DNA of 64,000 nt. It comes from Rubripirellula amarantea (GTDB taxonomy: Bacteria > Planctomycetota > Planctomycetia > Pirellulales > Pirellulaceae). The position numbers were made by a program, and so were the translations under genes. The stretch spans positions 124,001 to 188,000 of the forward strand of contig NZ_SJPI01000004.1 in NCBI RefSeq assembly GCF_007859865.1. Direction: 5' to 3'. The notes under the pieces are model-generated. The model made no database searches, was not told where the DNA came from, and saw nothing but the letters and a program-made list of their open reading frames with translations. Shown here piece by piece: positions 45,912 to 54,970 of the stretch (its first letter is position 1; the number at the start of each line of letters is the position of its first letter).

Positions 45912-48298
45912 ATAAGTTGAATCAAATTCTTCTAACGCCAGTCTTGCTCGCGGCCGGACTGGCCCTGATCACGCTTGGAAATAGCTTCGCCGAAGAGGCT
46001 AGAAACACGCTGCCTAAGAAGCAACATCGTTCCAGCGACGCGCCTTTCCTGAGCCCCGAGCAGGCGGTCGACAAAATGTCGATTCCAGACGGCTTTAAGG
46101 TTTCTGTTTTTGCAGCCGAACCCGATATCGCCGAACCGATTGCATTTTGTTTCGACGAACGAGGTCGGGTTTGGGTTGCTGAAAACTTTAACTACCAAAC
46201 CCGAGGCAAACATTCCACCGAACCCATCAGCCGCATTCAAATCCTCGAAGACACCGATGGCGATGGAGTGTTCGACAAGAAGAAAACATTCGCAGACAAC
46301 TTAACGTTCACGTCAGGCATTGCTTGTGGATTCGGAGGAGTATTCGTTGGCTCGCCACCGAACCTAAGTTTCATCCCGGACGCCGATGGCGATGACCGAC
46401 CCGATGGCCCGCCGCAGCCGCTGCTTGATGGTTGGGGCATGAACGACCGGCACGAAACGTTGAACAGTTTTATCTGGGGTCCCGATGGCTGGCTCTACGG
46501 TTGCCACGGTGTTTTCACCCAGTCTCGCGTCGGCCACGTTGGTGACAAGGATTCAAATCGACAATTCATCGACGGAGGCATTTGGCGTTACCATCCGATT
46601 CGCAAAACCTTTGAGATTTTCGCACGAGGACTATCAAACCCTTGGGGGTTTGACTTCGACGACCACGGCCAAAGCTTCGCCACCTGCTGCGTTATTCCGC
46701 ACCTGTTTCATATCGTCCAAGGCGGTGTGTATCACAAGCAAAGCCTTCCGCACGTGAATCCGCACATCTACGAAGACATCAAGACCATCCGCGACCACAC
46801 GCATTTGTCGGCGCACGGCGGAGCTCGCTTCTATTTAGCCGATGCGTTCCCGCCGACGTATCGCAACCGGTTGTTCATGTGCAACATACACGAGCATGCT
46901 GTGTTGACTGACGTGATGGTCCCAAAGGGGTCTAGCTTCATCGGAAAACATGGCGACGACTTTTTGCCTACCAACGATTTGGCATGGGTCGGCTTCAGCG
47001 TCGAAATCGGCCCCGAAGGCGGTGTCTATATCTTGGACTGGCACGATACGGATGTGTGCGGAAACGCGATCAACTTTCCCAACAGCGGTCGCATTTATCG
47101 CATCATGCCAAGCGGTGCATCCGCTTCGGTTACACCGAATCTTGCCAAGATGTCCGACTTAGAGCTCGTGGAACTTCAACAACATTCAAACGATTGGTAT
47201 GTCCGCCAATCACGAACATTATTGCAAGCTCGGGCAGCAGCCGGTGAACTCGATCGAGTCGCCGTTCACGCTCAATTGGAAAAGCTCTTCCAAGCGGCTG
47301 ATCAATCTCCTCAACGGCTTCGGGCACTTTGGTCGCTCCACGTGACCGAAGGAATCGCCCAAGAGGGGCTGGTTTCTCTGTTATCGCACGATGATCCTTT
47401 CGTGCGAGCCTGGGCAATCCAATTTCTTTTTGACCAATCGTCGATCAACGCCTTTCAAATGCCAAGCTCCGGCGAATCCCCAATCGTCGACTCCCCAATC
47501 GTCGACTCCAAGACCCTCCAAACCCTAGCCGACATGGCGAAGCACGATTCATCACCAATCGTGCGGCTATACCTTGCCTCGGCCTTGCAACGAATACCGT
47601 TTGCCGATCGCTGGCCCCTCTTGGAAGGTTTGGTTTCTCACGATGAAGACGTCTCTGACCACAACCTTCCTCAAATGATTTGGTTTGGCCTCGAACCAAT
47701 GGTTCCCCATCATCCAAGCGAGTCATTGCAACTCGTTGTCAACGGAAAGCTTCCTAAGCTGCAAGAGTTTGTGGCGAGGCGGATCGCTACGGGAGACGAG
47801 GTCGTTACCAGAATTCGCTCATCCAAGAAAAGTCAGTCGAAAGGAAGCAAGGCGAAGCAGACTCAGTCGACCGAATCGCAACAAATGGTTCATAGAATCG
47901 CACCAGGGTTTCACGCACGCGATGTCGGCGAAGGAGGGATCGTTTATCACTCGGAATTTCGAAACAAAACCGCCATCCAAACCCATCCGCTTGATAAAAA
48001 CACACCCAGCAGTTTGCGGCAGCGTTTGCAAATTCCCCGCGATAAAACAACTCGGCTAAGCTTGCGGGTCAGCCATCATCCTCACGGTGATTGGCAATTG
48101 CGAGTGTTAGCCTCAGGCGAACTGTTAGCCGAAACTATCGTGGGGCCTCAAACCGTAGGCGAAAATGAATGGCTTGAACTTGAAGTCGACCTGACAAAGT
48201 TCGCTGGCCAAAGCATTGATCTGAACCTCGAAAATTCTCCCAACGACTGGAATTGCGAGTGGGCGTACTGGAATCGAGTTGCGATCATTAGCCACTAA
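45908..48298 (+). CDS. Secreted propeller/HEAT dehydrogenase-like protein (TIGR02604-like)
   Basis: A 796-residue protein with a signal peptide (about 1-28) and a GTG start that overlaps the previous stop. Residues 55-420 form a beta-propeller of the PVC membrane-bound dehydrogenase type, with PDGFKVSVFAAEPD and WGPDGWLYGCHGV. A HEAT-like helical region (about 430-600) and a C-terminal beta domain (650-796) follow. A 15-bp duplication encodes SPIVDSPIVDS (about 523-533). It probably oxidises a sugar or polyol and passes electrons to the neighbouring cytochrome; the substrate is unknown. Confidence 0.85.
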   Translation: MNKLNQILLTPVLLAAGLALITLGNSFAEEARNTLPKKQHRSSDAPFLSPEQAVDKMSIPDGFKVSVFAAEPDIAEPIAFCFDERGRVWVAENFNYQTRGKHSTEPISRIQILEDTDGDGVFDKKKTFADNLTFTSGIACGFGGVFVGSPPNLSFIPDADGDDRPDGPPQPLLDGWGMNDRHETLNSFIWGPDGWLYGCHGVFTQSRVGHVGDKDSNRQFIDGGIWRYHPIRKTFEIFARGLSNPWGFDFDDHGQSFATCCVIPHLFHIVQGGVYHKQSLPHVNPHIYEDIKTIRDHTHLSAHGGARFYLADAFPPTYRNRLFMCNIHEHAVLTDVMVPKGSSFIGKHGDDFLPTNDLAWVGFSVEIGPEGGVYILDWHDTDVCGNAINFPNSGRIYRIMPSGASASVTPNLAKMSDLELVELQQHSNDWYVRQSRTLLQARAAAGELDRVAVHAQLEKLFQAADQSPQRLRALWSLHVTEGIAQEGLVSLLSHDDPFVRAWAIQFLFDQSSINAFQMPSSGESPIVDSPIVDSKTLQTLADMAKHDSSPIVRLYLASALQRIPFADRWPLLEGLVSHDEDVSDHNLPQMIWFGLEPMVPHHPSESLQLVVNGKLPKLQEFVARRIATGDEVVTRIRSSKKSQSKGSKAKQTQSTESQQMVHRIAPGFHARDVGEGGIVYHSEFRNKTAIQTHPLDKNTPSSLRQRLQIPRDKTTRLSLRVSHHPHGDWQLRVLASGELLAETIVGPQTVGENEWLELEVDLTKFAGQSIDLNLENSPNDWNCEWAYWNRVAIISH

Positions 48299-48451
48299 AC
48301 TTCGATGGCGTTCTCGCGTTCAATGTGCATATCCCCGTCGAGGTCAACGTGAAATCGAAACAGTCCAATCTTAGACAGCCGCAATAGTTTCAACTTCAAA
48401 GTCGAGTTCGTCAGTAGCCTAGTTTTTCACCTCCCAACCTTGCCAGAAAAA

Positions 48452-49840
48452 ATGCTTTTCGTGAACGCTCTACGTGGTTTTACATTCTGTGCCTTCGCCG
48501 GATTATTACTCATTGCTTCGGCGTCGGCTCAAACCTACATGCTGCAGCCGGCACCAAGCCGCGTCGACAATCCATTGAAAGGCTTGGTGCCTTACTCGCG
48601 TCCCCACGAGGACCGGTTTCCACATAGCATGGAATTCATGTACCTCGCTCTATCGGACTTAATGATCCAGGAGCATCAGTTTGACTGGAAGCCGCTCGAA
48701 ACCTTGCTGGATGATATTTCTTCGCGAGGCAAACAAGCCGTCATTCGGATCTACATGGAATACCCTGGCAAGAGCAAAGGTATTCCCGAGTACTTGGTGC
48801 GCGATGGCTTAACCGTTCACGAGTACGTCAACGAGAATACGGCACCGCTTCCGCCAGCGAAAATCATCACGCCTGACTACGAAGACCCGCGCTTGCGCAA
48901 GGCAATCCAGAACTTCATTGCCGCCTTTGGAAAGAAGTACGACGGAGATGCGAGATTGGGCTACATCACCGCAGGACTGCTGGGCACGTGGGGCGAATGG
49001 CATACTTACCCTCGCAACGATCTGTGGGCTAGCAAAACGACCCAAGAAGTTGTTTTGGATGCCTACGAAAAAGCTTTCCAGCAAACACCGGTGTTGTTGC
49101 GTTACCCGGCGGGCCCCGACCATGGTTATCAAGCCAACAACGCTTCCCGACCGTTTGGCTATCATGATGATTCGTTTGCTTGGGCAACCTTAGACACCGG
49201 TAAACCTCAAGACAATTGGTACTACATGCCAGCCCTGATTGCTGCGGGCGAGTCAGCGAGGAACAAATGGCAAACCCAACCCATTGGCGGTGAAATTCGA
49301 CCTGAAGTTTGGGGCAAGGTCTTTGATGAACCAACTCAGTGGGTGCCAGGGACGCAAGATTTCCATGAATGTGTCACGCAAACCCATGCAACTTGGTTGA
49401 TGGACACAGGAATGTTTCGCGAAGTGCCCTCGCCGGAGAGACGACGGCGAGCTGAAGATGAAGTTCGACGCATGGGGTATGACTTCTATGTTCGCCAGGC
49501 AAATTTTGAACCGTCTGGATCGGCATTCAAGATGACCCTAGAACTGGTTAACCAAGGCGTCGCACCGTTCTACATGAACTGGCCGACCGAAGTTGCGATG
49601 GTTCAGGACGGCAAGATCGTTCACCAGAGCGTTGCCGAAAACCTTTCCATGAAAGGACGTTTACCGGGCCAACATACTCTCGTCGAAAACGTCGACACGA
49701 ATGAATTACGGGGCAAACATACCGTCCTAATTCGAGTTGCCAATCCGCTTGCCAATGGCAAATCGCTGGGGTTTGCCAACGCCAATCAAGACACCACGCA
49801 AGCAGGCTGGCTCACGCTAGGCGAAGTCGAACTGAACTAG
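48452..49840 (+). CDS. Secreted DUF4832 protein
   Basis: About 462 residues with a signal peptide (to about residue 26). The ATG at 48452 follows an A-rich stretch; an in-frame TTG at 48440 is an alternative. The body matches DUF4832/DUF4874: a glycosidase-like barrel segment (NPLKGLVPY, LLGTWGEWHTYP) followed by a C-terminal beta domain with LVNQGVAPFYMNWP. These proteins are predicted to act on polysaccharides, but no activity is established to my knowledge. It lies 153 bases after the propeller gene and ends 8 bases before a minisatellite. Confidence 0.82.
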   Translation: MLFVNALRGFTFCAFAGLLLIASASAQTYMLQPAPSRVDNPLKGLVPYSRPHEDRFPHSMEFMYLALSDLMIQEHQFDWKPLETLLDDISSRGKQAVIRIYMEYPGKSKGIPEYLVRDGLTVHEYVNENTAPLPPAKIITPDYEDPRLRKAIQNFIAAFGKKYDGDARLGYITAGLLGTWGEWHTYPRNDLWASKTTQEVVLDAYEKAFQQTPVLLRYPAGPDHGYQANNASRPFGYHDDSFAWATLDTGKPQDNWYYMPALIAAGESARNKWQTQPIGGEIRPEVWGKVFDEPTQWVPGTQDFHECVTQTHATWLMDTGMFREVPSPERRRRAEDEVRRMGYDFYVRQANFEPSGSAFKMTLELVNQGVAPFYMNWPTEVAMVQDGKIVHQSVAENLSMKGRLPGQHTLVENVDTNELRGKHTVLIRVANPLANGKSLGFANANQDTTQAGWLTLGEVELN

Positions 49841-49848
49841 CTTGGTGT

Positions 49849-50000
49849 TGAACTCGTTAGATTCTGAACTGGCTCGTTGCTGAACTGGCTCGTTGCTGAA
49901 CTGGCTCGTTGCTGAACTGGCTCGTTGCTGAACTGGCTCGTTGCTGAACTGGCTCGTTGCTGAACTGGCTCGACGCTGAACCGGCTCGATTCTGAACTGG
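49849..50000. repeat. Minisatellite, nine to ten 16-bp units
   Basis: The unit is TGAACTGGCTCGTTGC. Six consecutive identical copies run 49865-49960, flanked by degenerate units at 49849, 49961 and 49977 and a partial one at 49993. The phase stays at 16 bp throughout. The array starts 9 bases after the DUF4832 stop codon, in the gap facing a convergent gene. There are no spacers, so it is not a CRISPR array. Confidence 0.95.
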
Positions 50001-50049
50001 CCACATCAATTAGCAAAGACGTTGCTCGACTGCCCCTCGTCCACCGACG

Positions 50050-50086
50050 ACTCGCGTCTTTCGATTCACGTCTTTCGACTCACGTG
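50050..50086. repeat. Short 14-bp direct repeat
   Basis: GTCTTTCGATTCAC is followed directly by GTCTTTCGACTCAC, with a partial third copy on each side. It lies in the same convergent gap as the 16-bp array, close to the 3' end of the zinc-ribbon membrane protein gene. Confidence 0.6.
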
Positions 50087-50101
50087 ACTTTGTCAGTCTT
50101 T

Positions 50102-51154
50102 CTACATTCTTGGCGGTGATTGATACGAAGGTAACATTGGAACCGCTACCGGTTGGTTCGTCATCATCAAATATCCGACGGTAAACAACATCCAGCTCAT
50201 TGGGATCGTGATGAACAAGCCGACGTAGCACATCATCAAGCCCGCGACCGCCAATGCCGTCCCAAGCACCAAGAGCAACAGCGATGTTACTTTGTTCCGC
50301 ATCGTGATCGAGTATGACAAACCAACCGCTTCAGTAAACGTCGTTCGGTTCTCTGCTGTGACCATGATGAACGACCAAAACAGCCACGTTCCCAAAAGGA
50401 CTAAAACAACCACCATTAATCCGATAACGATAGCCAAGATCGGGAACAGACCATCGTTCCCTGCGGCCGCTGCAACGCCGTAGGCACCTCCAAACATAAT
50501 CGCTGCGATCAACCCAATGACCGCTAGGAAAGCAATCACACCGACAATGTAGCGAACAAACGCCATCACTGGCGGAAAGATGTATGACAGAGGTGACGGT
50601 TGGTTCCGTGCCGCTGCTAAGCAAACTCGGGTGCAACCAAAGCTAAAGTATTGACTCACCAACTGGGTCAATACCGAGAGAATCATTATCAGCACCGCAC
50701 CCGCGTTCTTGTTGCCGCCGGCAACGATCGATCCTAACACTTGCACGATGGTACTAGCTATTATTCCGCCAATCGTCACCAGCGCGAAAGCACCGATGAC
50801 AGGCCCCATCCTTTCTTTGAAGATCGGCCATCCCGCTGACCACACCTCGTCAAATGACACATCGCGCACGTTCATCGCGGCAGGTTCCGCTGTGTAAGTG
50901 CTATTAGATGGTTGGTAAGGATTAACATTGTGCTGGGTCGCCGAACCCATGGGATTGGCATACGGATTAGCTGCCGGGTCCGACGGGCTGCCCGAACCTG
51001 AACCGGAACCCGAACCTGAACCCGAGACCACGTTGGGTCCGGTCGCCTCGAACACCGACTGGCAAGCGGGACACCTCGCTTGTTTACCGATCGCGTTATA
51101 GGGCAACTCAAGCATGCGATTGCAGGACGGACAGGTTTGCTGAAAGGTGTTCAC
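50102..51154 (-). CDS. Zinc-ribbon membrane protein
   Basis: About 350 residues from a GTG at 51154, which places an MJ0042-type zinc ribbon at the N-terminus (CPSC and CPAC, about residues 7-29). The ATG at 51397 would add 81 residues without features. A Gly-Ser repeat (five pairs) and an Asn/Pro-rich linker precede a membrane domain with about six helices that resembles DUF975-like proteins. Zinc ribbons followed by linkers are common in planctomycete membrane proteins. Function unknown. Confidence 0.72.
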   Translation of the reverse strand: MNTFQQTCPSCNRMLELPYNAIGKQARCPACQSVFEATGPNVVSGSGSGSGSGSGSPSDPAANPYANPMGSATQHNVNPYQPSNSTYTAEPAAMNVRDVSFDEVWSAGWPIFKERMGPVIGAFALVTIGGIIASTIVQVLGSIVAGGNKNAGAVLIMILSVLTQLVSQYFSFGCTRVCLAAARNQPSPLSYIFPPVMAFVRYIVGVIAFLAVIGLIAAIMFGGAYGVAAAAGNDGLFPILAIVIGLMVVVLVLLGTWLFWSFIMVTAENRTTFTEAVGLSYSITMRNKVTSLLLLVLGTALAVAGLMMCYVGLFITIPMSWMLFTVGYLMMTNQPVAVPMLPSYQSPPRM

Positions 51155-51446
51155 GTGAAGTCTTTTCAGGAATGAGAACGACGTGTGCGGCAATACGACT
51201 CGGCATCGCTCACCAATCGAGCAACGCACCGGTACCATGGGCATGATGGATGCGAAGCCGATGGAAGAAACTGGCAAATCGTAACACGTTGCGTGCCTCA
51301 GTGACCATGTGATCCACCCTTGCGCATGATGTGCCAGCAATTTATAACGTCTCTTGAATGGATTGACCTTTGCAATACCACGGCGCATGGCCGGCAATCA
51401 AGTGGACTGCTATGGTGAATGAACATTCGCCCACTCACAGCAGACC

Positions 51447-53528
51447 ATGGAACAAGCCTCAGTGCCTGACGATTTAAGTGTCGATTCGATCCTCGGCAAA
51501 GACGGGCGGATCGCTGCGCGGCTGAAAGGCTACGAAGTCCGCGAGCAACAACTCGAAATGGCTCGCAAGGTTGCTGAAGCGTTGGCAACTGACCAGCATC
51601 TGATTGCCGAAGCTGGCACTGGAACCGGCAAGAGCTTTGCCTATCTTGTTCCCGCCATTTTGCACGCTACCGAAAACCAAGCCTGCCTCGGTGACGCTAG
51701 CGAAAGCAATGAAATCACCGAGAAGGATGAAGACGGCGAAGAAAAGCCGCGGCAACGTCGGGTGCTGATTTCGACCCACACCATCGCACTTCAAGAACAA
51801 TTGGTTTCCAAAGACGTCCCACTGCTCAACAGCGTCATCCCTCGCGAATTTTCAGCAGTCCTGGTCAAAGGCCGATCGAACTACGTTTCGTTGCGTCGGC
51901 TTGATCGCGCCATCGCGAAGTCGACGTCGCTGATGACTTCCGACGAACAACACTCACAATTGCGGACCATCAAATCATGGTCGGGCGATACTGCCGACGG
52001 GTCCAAGTCGACGCTTCCGATGCGACCCGATCCCGTTGTCTGGGACGAAGTCGCAAGCGACACGAGCAATTGCTTGCGGCGTGCATGCAAGCACTTTCAA
52101 CAATGCTACTACTTTCGTGCGCGCCGAAGAGTTCAAAACGCGCAAATCATGATCGTTAATCATGCGATGTTCTTCAGCGATCTGGCGTTGCGCCGACAAG
52201 GGGTATCGCTATTGCCCGACTACGACGCGGTTATTCTTGACGAATGCCACACGATCGAGGCTGTTGCTGGCGACCACTTGGGAATCCGTCTGACGAGCGG
52301 CCAATTCGACTACCTGTTCAATCGCCTCTACAACGATGTCACCCAAAAAGGGTTGCTCGTCGATAAGAATCTGACAACCCTTCAACAAATGGTCGACCGC
52401 TGTCGCTATGCCGCATCTTCTCTGTTTGCTGATCTATTGGATTGGTGGGAACAATCCAATACTCGCAACGGCCGAGTCAACAACCCTGATATCGTCAACA
52501 ATGAACTCAGCGAAATCATGGAGCAACTCGCCGCTGGACTTCGCAAACAAGCCGATGCTCAAAAATCAGAATCCGACAAGAAGGATTTCGAATCAGCACA
52601 TGACCGAACGCTCTCGCTTGCCGGTGGCCTGCGTTCATGGGTTCGTCAGGAAATCGAACACTCGGTCTATTGGATGGAACGAACCGGGTCCCGTCGTGGT
52701 ATGGATCGGGTTAGTTTGTTCGCGTCGCCGATCAATGTTGGCGAAACGTTGCGTAAGGAACTCTATCAAAGCAAAACTATTCGCAGTGTCGTGATGACCA
52801 GCGCGACGCTGGCAACAGCCGATGACAACTTCAAGTTCTTTCGTTCACGGATTGGCTTAACGGGTGGCTTATCGGTGCGTGTGGGAAGTCCCTTCAACTA
52901 CCAAGAACAGGCCAAATTGGTGGTGGTAAAGGACTTGCCCGATCCGTCGAAAGAGCGATCGGCATTTGAACAAGCGATTCCCGAACAAATCAAGCGATTC
53001 GTGGGGCATACCGATGGGCATGCTTTTGTCTTGTTCACCAGCTACGGGTTGCTCAAATCGTGTGCGGAAGCAATCACGTCCTGGTGCATCGATCGTGAAA
53101 TGACATTGTACTCGCAGGCGGGCTCTCAATCGCGAACGCAATTGCTCGATGCATTTCGCCGCAGCAAACGAGGTGTGCTATTTGGAACGGATAGTTTTTG
53201 GCAAGGTGTTGACGTTCCCGGTGATGCGTTGACCAACGTTGTAATCACCAAACTACCCTTCGCAGTCCCCGATCACCCACTTCTGGAGGCACGTCTTGAA
53301 GCGATCAAAGCCGGTGGCGGAAACCCATTCTCGCAGTACCAATTGCCGGAAGCCGTAATTAAATTTCGCCAAGGATTTGGTCGTCTGATTCGCACCCGCG
53401 ACGACAAGGGAATGGTGGTCGTGCTCGACCCACGAATTCACTCGAAACCTTACGGACGCTTGTTCATCGAATCGCTGCCTGAAATGAAGGTGCACTACGT
53501 TTCCGCCAAACGACGCAAACCGAACTGA
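51447..53528 (+). CDS. DinG-like ATP-dependent helicase with an incomplete Fe-S site
   Basis: A 693-residue superfamily 2 helicase of the DinG/XPD group. Walker A is GTGTGKS (57-63), motif II is LDECH, and motif VI lies near [10 protein letters not shown]. Three Fe-S cysteines are visible (209, 214, 220), but the first, expected in the KGRxNYxC segment, is Ser148 ([10 protein letters not shown]). An acidic insertion (about 84-104) follows motif I. DinG unwinds DNA and R-loops in repair. The missing ligand may alter or abolish the 4Fe-4S cluster. Confidence 0.88.
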   Translation: MEQASVPDDLSVDSILGKDGRIAARLKGYEVREQQLEMARKVAEALATDQHLIAEAGTGTGKSFAYLVPAILHATENQACLGDASESNEITEKDEDGEEKPRQRRVLISTHTIALQEQLVSKDVPLLNSVIPREFSAVLVKGRSNYVSLRRLDRAIAKSTSLMTSDEQHSQLRTIKSWSGDTADGSKSTLPMRPDPVVWDEVASDTSNCLRRACKHFQQCYYFRARRRVQNAQIMIVNHAMFFSDLALRRQGVSLLPDYDAVILDECHTIEAVAGDHLGIRLTSGQFDYLFNRLYNDVTQKGLLVDKNLTTLQQMVDRCRYAASSLFADLLDWWEQSNTRNGRVNNPDIVNNELSEIMEQLAAGLRKQADAQKSESDKKDFESAHDRTLSLAGGLRSWVRQEIEHSVYWMERTGSRRGMDRVSLFASPINVGETLRKELYQSKTIRSVVMTSATLATADDNFKFFRSRIGLTGGLSVRVGSPFNYQEQAKLVVVKDLPDPSKERSAFEQAIPEQIKRFVGHTDGHAFVLFTSYGLLKSCAEAITSWCIDREMTLYSQAGSQSRTQLLDAFRRSKRGVLFGTDSFWQGVDVPGDALTNVVITKLPFAVPDHPLLEARLEAIKAGGGNPFSQYQLPEAVIKFRQGFGRLIRTRDDKGMVVVLDPRIHSKPYGRLFIESLPEMKVHYVSAKRRKPN

Positions 53529-53561
53529 TCCGTTGACGAACTTTTCGGGCCGCAATCACGA

Positions 53562-54968
53562 TCATGCGAGAACTTCATCGACGACGCGCCCGTGCACGTC
53601 CGTCAGCCGAAAGTCTCGACCGGCATAGCGGTAAGTAAGCCGTTTGTGATCGTAGCCCATCAACCGCATGATCGTTGCATGAAGGTCGTGGACGTGAACT
53701 CGGTTCTCGACTGCCTTAAATCCAATCTCGTCGGTCGCACCTATCGCTTGCCCACCCTTCACACCACCGCCAGCTAACCACGTGGTGAAGCCGTAGTGAT
53801 TGTGGTCGCGTCCGTTCATCTTGCCTTGATTGCTACCTTCCTTTGGCATTTCAACAACCGGAGTTCTGCCAAACTCACCACCCCATATGACCAAAGTTTC
53901 GTCAAGCAGGCCCAATCGTTTCAAATCGGCTAGCAATGCCCCGATAGCCTGATCAACTCCCTTGGCGACTCGCCGGTGCCCGGATTCTAAATCATCGTGG
54001 TTATCCCAAGGCTGGCCGGCGCCCGTGTAGAGCTGAACAAATCGCACGCCACGTTCAACTAACCGACGAGCGATTAAGGCCTGTCTAGCAAACGGCCCTT
54101 TTCCATAGGCTTTCAAAACATCTTTCGTTTCACGATCGACATCAAACGCCTCGGATGCATCGCCTTGCATACGATAGGCAAGTTCAAACGATTCGATTCG
54201 AGATTCCAGCCGTGCATCGTTTCGAGCATTCGCATGGGCAGCGTTGAGTTCCTTTAGAAGGTCTAGCTGGCCGCGTTGGTCTTCAGCAGCCACCGAGTTC
54301 CCGCGAATGTGATCAATCAACTGTTCAATCTTCGTACCACTAGAGTCCACGTAGGTGGCCTGGTACTTACCCGGAAGAAACGCGTTTTGCCAGTTTTGCG
54401 ACTCTTTGATCGGATAACCATTGGGACACATGGCGACGAATGCCGGCAGGTTTTCGTTCTCGCTACCTAACCCATAAGTCAGCCACGAACCCATGCTAGG
54501 TCTGACCAACCGCGACTCGCCCGTGTTCATCAACATCAACGAAGGTTCGTGGTTGGGAACATCGGCGTGCATGCTGCGAATCACGCACAAGTCGTCCGCG
54601 TGAGCCGCGGTGTGTTCAAACAGCTCACTAATCGGTAAACCCGACTCACCCCGATTCTTAAACTCAAAGGGCGACTTCATCACGGTACCGGTCGGTCGTT
54701 CGGTCTTCAGTTCGGGACCGGGTGCAGTCTTGCCGTCGAACTTAGCAAGTGCCGGTTTGGGGTCGAACGAATCGACGTGACTCGGTCCACCGTTCATGAA
54801 TAGATGAATGACATACTTGGCCTTCGCAGGGTAATGCGGTGCCACTTCCCCGCGATGTTGAGTCGCGGCAGAGTCTTCTCCGCGAGCGATCATGTCCGCT
54901 AACGCGACACCGCCCAGACCGGCGCCGCACTGATGCAATAGTTGTCGACGTGTGAGAGGAATATTCAT
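53562..54968 (-). CDS. DUF1501 protein with Tat signal
   Basis: A 468-residue protein starting with a twin-arginine motif (TRRQLL) and a hydrophobic leader, so it is probably exported folded. The rest matches DUF1501, with HLFMNGGPSHVDSFDPKP, WGGEFGRTPV and GRDHNHYGF segments resembling sulfatase/phosphatase folds. It follows the DUF1549/DUF1553 gene with a 2-base gap, the standard planctomycete pair. Function unproven; a role in polysaccharide use or the cell surface is commonly inferred. Confidence 0.9.
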   Translation of the reverse strand: MNIPLTRRQLLHQCGAGLGGVALADMIARGEDSAATQHRGEVAPHYPAKAKYVIHLFMNGGPSHVDSFDPKPALAKFDGKTAPGPELKTERPTGTVMKSPFEFKNRGESGLPISELFEHTAAHADDLCVIRSMHADVPNHEPSLMLMNTGESRLVRPSMGSWLTYGLGSENENLPAFVAMCPNGYPIKESQNWQNAFLPGKYQATYVDSSGTKIEQLIDHIRGNSVAAEDQRGQLDLLKELNAAHANARNDARLESRIESFELAYRMQGDASEAFDVDRETKDVLKAYGKGPFARQALIARRLVERGVRFVQLYTGAGQPWDNHDDLESGHRRVAKGVDQAIGALLADLKRLGLLDETLVIWGGEFGRTPVVEMPKEGSNQGKMNGRDHNHYGFTTWLAGGGVKGGQAIGATDEIGFKAVENRVHVHDLHATIMRLMGYDHKRLTYRYAGRDFRLTDVHGRVVDEVLA

Positions 54969-54970
54969 TG

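Noticed and set aside
49849-50000. CRISPR array
   Set aside because: The repeats are contiguous with no unique spacers and there are no cas genes nearby.
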